DNA of 7,997 nucleotides, taken from Candidatus Peregrinibacteria bacterium CG_4_9_14_0_2_um_filter_41_14 (GTDB lineage: Bacteria; Patescibacteriota; Gracilibacteria; UBA1369; UM-FILTER-41-14). The stretch spans positions 1 to 7,997 of the forward strand of contig PFRW01000030.1 of assembly GCA_002788755.1 (NCBI GenBank), given 5' to 3'. This document shows, one piece after another, positions 4,675 through 7,997 of the stretch (its first letter is position 1; every line of letters begins with the position of its first letter). Below the pieces are notes generated by a model, which was not told where the DNA came from, ran no database searches, and saw only the letters and a program-made list of their open reading frames with translations. The position numbers were made by a program, and so were the translations under genes.

Positions 4675-5622
4675 ATGCCAACTACGCCTTCTGCTCCATC
4701 AAATCATGAACCGGTATTACTTGATAAGGTGGTCGAATTACTTGAAATTAAGTCTGGTGATGTTGTTGTTGATGGTACTTTGGGGTTAGGTGGTCATGCA
4801 AAGCGTTTTGCAGAATTGGTAGGTGAAGAGGGGCGTGTAGTCGGCTTTGATTTAGATGGTGCTAATTTGCAGTTGGCACAACGAAATTTGCGTAAATTTG
4901 AAGGGAGGGTAACCTTTGTGAATGATTCATATGATAAAATTGATCATTATTTGAAAGCGTTGAAATTGCCACCTTATAATAAAGTTTTATTGGATTTAGG
5001 TGTGTCTTCACCGCATTTTGATGATGCAGAACGTGGGTTTTCTTTTCGGAAAGCCGGTCCATTGGATATGCGTTTTGATAAACGGTTAAATGTAACGGCC
5101 GAAAAGATTCTGCATAAGGCTACACAAGAACAGCTTGAAAATATTCTGCGTAATTTTGGTGAAGTAGCGAATTTTCGGAAGACAGCGCGTAAAATTGTAG
5201 AAGAGCGTAATGCGAAACGCTTTACTTCAACAACTAATTTTGTGACTCGAATTGAGAGTGTGTTGCCTAAGCAAACGCAAAACAAAGTATTGGCACAAAT
5301 TTTCCAAGCTTTGCGAATTGCGGTAAATGATGAACTAAATGTATTGCAGAGAGGAGTACATAACTTATGGACGAATCTTTCTGTAAATGGCTTTATTGCT
5401 ATTATTTCTTATCATTCATTGGAGGATAGGCTGGTGAAGCAATATTTCGCACCAAAACTAAAATCTTGTATTTGTCCAAGTTCGTTATTGAAATGCGAAT
5501 GCCGTGCTAAACCAGAGGCATTTGCGGTTACTAAGCGAGTTGTTGTTCCAACAAAGGAAGAGGAGGATGCAAATCCACGTTCACGCAGTGCAAAACTGCG
5601 TGTTTATCAAAAATTAATGTAA
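4675..5622 (+). CDS. rsmH: 16S rRNA (cytosine(1402)-N4)-methyltransferase RsmH (MraW)
   Basis: RsmH uses S-adenosylmethionine to methylate N4 of C1402 in the 16S rRNA decoding centre. I chose the ATG at 4675 (315 aa, the family's usual length). The frame extends upstream to a TTG at 4606, but those 23 extra residues precede the conserved HEPVLL start (11-16), look non-homologous, and would run through the phased DnaA-like boxes. Landmarks: the SAM-binding VDGTLGLGGH (32-41), GFDLD (57-61), LLDLGVSSPHFD (105-116) followed by RGFSF and GPLDMRFD (128-135), the QIFQALRIAVNDEL helix, IISYHSLEDRLVK, a CICP...CEC cysteine cluster, and the NPRSRSAKLRV end. It begins without a Shine-Dalgarno sequence and is followed after 4 bp by an FtsL-like gene. 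A perfect 8-bp hairpin lies in its last codons. Confidence 0.95.
   Translation: MPTTPSAPSNHEPVLLDKVVELLEIKSGDVVVDGTLGLGGHAKRFAELVGEEGRVVGFDLDGANLQLAQRNLRKFEGRVTFVNDSYDKIDHYLKALKLPPYNKVLLDLGVSSPHFDDAERGFSFRKAGPLDMRFDKRLNVTAEKILHKATQEQLENILRNFGEVANFRKTARKIVEERNAKRFTSTTNFVTRIESVLPKQTQNKVLAQIFQALRIAVNDELNVLQRGVHNLWTNLSVNGFIAIISYHSLEDRLVKQYFAPKLKSCICPSSLLKCECRAKPEAFAVTKRVVVPTKEEEDANPRSRSAKLRVYQKLM
5582..5602 (+). other. Perfect 8-bp hairpin in the last codons of rsmH
   Basis: CACGCAGT (5582-5589) and ACTGCGTG (5595-5602) are exact reverse complements around a 5-nt loop. Only TTTATC follows, so this is a poor terminator. It ends 24 nt before the ftsL-like start codon and could affect mRNA processing, stability or coupling. 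It overlaps codons for the conserved SRSAKLRV motif, so coincidence remains possible. Confidence 0.4.
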
Positions 5623-5626
5623 GTAT

Positions 5627-5992
5627 ATGCCTCATTATTTGATTACCAATGAAAATAAGTCGGGAGTGGGTTTAAAAGCTCATACCTTAAAGCAGAACTT
5701 TTATGTTGGTCGTTACTCTTTGATGTTTTTAGTTTTGTTTTTTGTTGGCATATTGAGTTTTGTTTACTTGGTTCATTTTAATGGAACAGCTACGCGTGGC
5801 TATGAGATTGCTCGTTTAGAATATGAGCGGGATGAGCTTTTAAATAAACGAGAACAAAATAATATCAGTTTGTCAGAAAGCCAGACATTGGAATTTGTGA
5901 AAAACAGTAGTCGAATTCAGCAGATGAGAACGCCAAAAGAAGTAAATTATTACTGGCCGGTAAAAGATAATGAGGTGGCATTAGCGAAGTAG
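5627..5992 (+). CDS. ftsL: FtsL-like bitopic cell division protein
   Basis: FtsL is a small divisome protein that forms a complex with FtsB and FtsQ and activates septal peptidoglycan synthesis. Sequence identity in this family is low, so the call rests on architecture and position. The 121-residue product has a cytoplasmic N-terminus of about 30 residues, one membrane helix (about 31-50), then a heptad-like outer segment from ATRGYEIARLEYERDEL (55-71) to about residue 90. That pattern, including the A.rGYEI.rLE start, is typical of FtsL/DivIC proteins. It starts 4 bp after rsmH, where ftsL stands in the classical dcw order (mraZ-rsmH-ftsL-ftsI). No ftsI follows; the next gene is an aldolase with its own promoter. 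A DivIC/FtsB-type septum initiator is the main alternative. There is no Shine-Dalgarno sequence, so translation may depend on coupling to rsmH. The gene ends with TAG. Confidence 0.65.
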   Translation: MPHYLITNENKSGVGLKAHTLKQNFYVGRYSLMFLVLFFVGILSFVYLVHFNGTATRGYEIARLEYERDELLNKREQNNISLSESQTLEFVKNSSRIQQMRTPKEVNYYWPVKDNEVALAK

Positions 5993-5994
5993 TG

Positions 5995-6023
5995 TTGCAA
6001 TCCTTTTGGGGCATCTTTAGAAT
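5995..6023 (+). promoter_or_regulatory. Putative promoter of the aldolase-phosphatase operon
   Basis: TTGCAA (5995-6000) and TAGAAT (6018-6023, five of six) are separated by the optimal 17 bp. They lie in the 60-bp spacer just after the ftsL-like stop. The start point would be near 6030, leaving a leader of about 23 nt without a Shine-Dalgarno sequence. This is one of the best-formed promoters in the window. Confidence 0.5.
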
Positions 6024-6052
6024 GGTCGCGTAAAACAAGTAACCCATATTTT

Positions 6053-6994
6053 ATGGCTAACCAAGATGTATTTCGGTTCTTTCGAAAAGTAAGAATGACA
6101 ACAGGTGAAGCAGTGCGAGTACGACAAATATTGCGCGCGAGTGGAACATCGATGATTCTTCCTTATGATCAGTTTGTTGAACATGATAATCGGCATAGAG
6201 AAAATGATTCAGGAGCAGAAGATCCGGATTACATTATGAAGCTTGCTGATGTGGGTGGATACAATGCCGTGGCTGTCCATTACGGAGTTGCTAAGCGATA
6301 TTGGTCTAAATTGGAGGGCAAAGTGCCTTTGATTTTAAAAGTTAATGGTAAGACCAGTATCCCTTCACAGGAGGAACCGTTAAGTGTGCATACTTCTTGG
6401 ATGGAGGATGCAATTAGGTTGGGAGCTGTAGGTATTGGTTATACTATGTATTATGGGTCACCGCGTCAGGATGAAGATATGCCACAACTAGCAGAGTTAC
6501 GTCGTTTATGTGATGATTATGGGATGCCTTTAATTGTTTGGGCTTATCCTCGTGGTATTGGTATTGACGCCAAGGGTGGACCGGACAGTAGTTATGCTTT
6601 AGAAAGCGCCGCAAGGATGGCAATGGAAATGGGTGCGACAATTATTAAGTCAAATTTACCAAAAACTGGTAAGGCTGGTTATATGGAAAATGAAGGTATT
6701 CCAAAGTATTTCCGTGATTTAGAAGGGGATTTGCAAAAACTGGATCCATTAGCTCAAAAATTAGAACGTGCCAAACGAGTTGTGGAAGCTTGTCAGGGTG
6801 TGCCGGTTTTGTTTAGTGGCGGTTCAGAGATTAGTGACGCCGATTTAATGGAAAATGCTTCGGTTTGTGTTGAAGGTGGTGCCTTTGGTTTTATTTTTGG
6901 TCGCAATATGTGGAAGCGGCCGGAAAAAGAAGCGCTTGTGATTACAGATCAATTGCAAACAATGTTAGATCAAAAAACTAATCCCATTTTTTAA
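6053..6994 (+). CDS. fbaB: Class I fructose-bisphosphate aldolase, DhnA/FbaB (archaeal-type) family
   Basis: This Schiff-base aldolase cleaves or forms fructose 1,6-bisphosphate from dihydroxyacetone phosphate and glyceraldehyde 3-phosphate. The 313-residue TIM-barrel protein matches the COG1830 family: LPYDQFVEHD near the N-terminus, the KVNGKTS strand, IGYTMYYGSP, WAYPRG with Y165 as the likely proton donor, IIKSNLP with K199 as the predicted Schiff-base lysine, the phosphate-binding FSGGSEISD, and GGAFGFIFGRNMW near the end. It carries no metal-site histidines of class II enzymes. Some members of this superfamily have other aldol substrates, but the WAYPRG and GRNMW elements and the phosphatase downstream favour fructose bisphosphate or a related ketose bisphosphate. 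Its stop lies 2 bp before the phosphatase ATG, so the two are almost certainly co-transcribed from the promoter at 5995-6023. Confidence 0.93.
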   Translation: MANQDVFRFFRKVRMTTGEAVRVRQILRASGTSMILPYDQFVEHDNRHRENDSGAEDPDYIMKLADVGGYNAVAVHYGVAKRYWSKLEGKVPLILKVNGKTSIPSQEEPLSVHTSWMEDAIRLGAVGIGYTMYYGSPRQDEDMPQLAELRRLCDDYGMPLIVWAYPRGIGIDAKGGPDSSYALESAARMAMEMGATIIKSNLPKTGKAGYMENEGIPKYFRDLEGDLQKLDPLAQKLERAKRVVEACQGVPVLFSGGSEISDADLMENASVCVEGGAFGFIFGRNMWKRPEKEALVITDQLQTMLDQKTNPIF

Positions 6995-6996
6995 TT

Positions 6997-7896
6997 ATGT
7001 TATTAGCTAACTATTTAAGGCAGTGCGGTGTTGATCTTGATTTGCAGTCTGTAATTTTGAGGATTGCTCAAGGTTCGGTTGAGTTGTGTTCACGGGTTGA
7101 CAATAATGCTGCCGTTACGGTTGGTGAAGAAAATTTATCCGGGGATGAGCAGATCAAATTAGATGTGCTGGCTGACGCGATTTTTACCGGTGTGTTACAA
7201 GGTGAGAAAGTGGTTTATGCGCTTGTCTCTGAAGAGAAAGATGATCAAGAGTTAGTTAATGAAGAAGGGCGTTTTACCGTTGCTTTTGATCCGTTGGATG
7301 GATCGTCACTGGTTGCTGCTAATTTTTCGGTTGGTAGTATTTTTGCTATCTATGAGGCAAAGGGCGCGATAGGTGTAACCGGTGCTGATTTGGCTGCTGG
7401 GATTTATTGCTTATATGGACCAAAGACAATGTTAGTATTTGCAATTGGTGATAAGATCGCTTCTTTTACAATGCATAAGGGGGAATATTATTTAGAAAAA
7501 AATGACCTTAGGATTGCTGATACAACAAAGTATTTTGCGCCCGGTAATTTGAAAGCGGTCAATTATAATTTAAACTATGGTAAATTAGTTGATTATTGGA
7601 TTAGTCATGATTATAAATTGCGTTATTCCGGTGGCATGGTGCCGGATATTCATCATATGTTATATAAGGGCGATGGTGTGTTTGCGTATCCAGGGATGAC
7701 TGATCAACCAAATGGTAAATTGCGTTTATTGTATGAGTGTATTCCAATGGCTAAGATTGTTGAAGCTGCGGGTGGTTTTTCTACGGATGGGGAGCAAAGT
7801 ATTCTTACTAAAAAAGTGGAATCGTTGCACCAACGAACAACATTTTGTGTGGGGTCAAAAGCGGAGGTGGATCGGTACATTGAGTTGCAAGTTTAA
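6997..7896 (+). CDS. fbp: Class I fructose-1,6-bisphosphatase / sedoheptulose-1,7-bisphosphatase family protein
   Basis: The enzyme removes the C1 phosphate from fructose 1,6-bisphosphate and/or sedoheptulose 1,7-bisphosphate, using Mg2+. Metal ligands are all visible: E79-E80 in VSEE, D98 and D101 in AFDPLDGSS (96-104), and E247 in the LLYECIP segment. At 299 aa it is shorter than typical class I FBPases (about 330). Its features are mixed. RYSGGMVPD and the GVTGADLAAGIYCLYGP region resemble SBPases, whereas the FAYPG...GKLRLLYECIPMAKIVEAAGG segment is FBPase-like. The N-terminus lacks the GTGExT-type AMP-binding loop of allosteric FBPases, so AMP inhibition is unlikely (inference). Initiation 2 bp after the aldolase stop, without a Shine-Dalgarno sequence, suggests coupled expression. 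Together the pair turns triose phosphates into sugar monophosphates irreversibly. The family is firm; substrate preference is open. Confidence 0.92.
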   Translation: MLLANYLRQCGVDLDLQSVILRIAQGSVELCSRVDNNAAVTVGEENLSGDEQIKLDVLADAIFTGVLQGEKVVYALVSEEKDDQELVNEEGRFTVAFDPLDGSSLVAANFSVGSIFAIYEAKGAIGVTGADLAAGIYCLYGPKTMLVFAIGDKIASFTMHKGEYYLEKNDLRIADTTKYFAPGNLKAVNYNLNYGKLVDYWISHDYKLRYSGGMVPDIHHMLYKGDGVFAYPGMTDQPNGKLRLLYECIPMAKIVEAAGGFSTDGEQSILTKKVESLHQRTTFCVGSKAEVDRYIELQV

Positions 7897-7925
7897 TTGT
7901 AATGACAGCTATACTGAATTCATTC

Positions 7926-7954
7926 TTTATCTTTCACCCAACCCATGCTACAAT
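7926..7954 (+). promoter_or_regulatory. Putative extended -10 promoter of the next gene
   Basis: TGCTACAAT (7946-7954) is an extended -10 with TACAAT matching TATAAT at five of six positions. TTTATC (7926-7931), 17 bp upstream, is a weak -35. The start point would be near 7961, about 20 nt before the ATG at 7981. The 84 bp after fbp contain no terminator-like hairpin, so read-through from fbp is also possible. Confidence 0.4.
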
Positions 7955-7980
7955 TACCAGATAGAATCTAACATTGCCCC

Positions 7981-7997
7981 ATGGCATATACTTGGCG
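7981..7997 (+). CDS. Start of a further gene, cut by the window end
   Basis: An ATG at 7981 opens a frame reading MAYTW before the window ends. The only support is the extended -10 26 bp upstream, a spacing shared with other genes here, and the position after the fbp operon. Too little is present to suggest a product, and there is no Shine-Dalgarno sequence before it. Confidence 0.4.

Noticed and set aside
4862..5285. Minus-strand open frames inside rsmH
   Set aside because: Both are antisense to conserved RsmH motifs and their products are not recognisable.

Overview
The window is compact, AT-rich bacterial chromosome with nine recognisable complete genes and the first codons of a tenth. 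It uses the standard bacterial code: TAA, TAG and TGA all serve as stops, and no in-frame TGA is needed. The gene set (lemA-htpX, a DhnA-type class I aldolase, short intergenic spaces, start codons with almost no Shine-Dalgarno sequence) suggests a candidate-phyla-radiation (Patescibacteria)-like genome. That assignment is inference from style and gene content, because no rRNA or other taxonomic marker is present. All functions are ordinary housekeeping ones, and I see no insertion sequence, prophage, CRISPR array or tRNA.

Layout. (1) 61-2220, plus strand: an unrecognised 164-residue protein, then lemA and htpX, a likely two-gene unit for the cell envelope and membrane-protein quality control. 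(2) 2222-3220, minus strand: gap (glyceraldehyde-3-phosphate dehydrogenase), tail to tail with htpX with one base between the stops. Its probable terminator lies inside the htpX coding sequence. (3) 3289-3900, plus strand: a TsaC/Sua5/YrdC-family protein, divergent from gap. Its 3' end overlaps by 63 bp the 3' end of a COG2426 membrane protein on the minus strand (3838-4332), and again a terminator-like hairpin lies inside the opposing gene. (4) 4333-4674: a 342-base gap without a gene. It holds a cluster of DnaA-box-like sequences, three of them in the same orientation exactly 11 bp apart, and a putative rsmH promoter. (5) 4675-5992, plus strand: rsmH and an FtsL-like bitopic protein, a small remnant of the division/cell-wall (dcw) cluster without mraZ or ftsI. 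(6) 6053-7896, plus strand: a class I fructose-bisphosphate aldolase and an FBPase/SBPase-family phosphatase, 2 bp apart and with their own promoter. (7) From 7981: the start of another gene.

How the genes fit together. gap, the aldolase and the phosphatase cover triose phosphate to sugar monophosphate, the gluconeogenic or pentose-supplying direction. rsmH modifies 16S rRNA and the TsaC-like protein would modify tRNA. LemA, HtpX, the COG2426 protein and FtsL are membrane proteins.

The most interesting non-coding signals are the helically phased DnaA-box array before rsmH, the strand-asymmetric terminator hidden in htpX, and a repeated layout in which a -10 element lies 26-30 bp before the start codon with no Shine-Dalgarno sequence.
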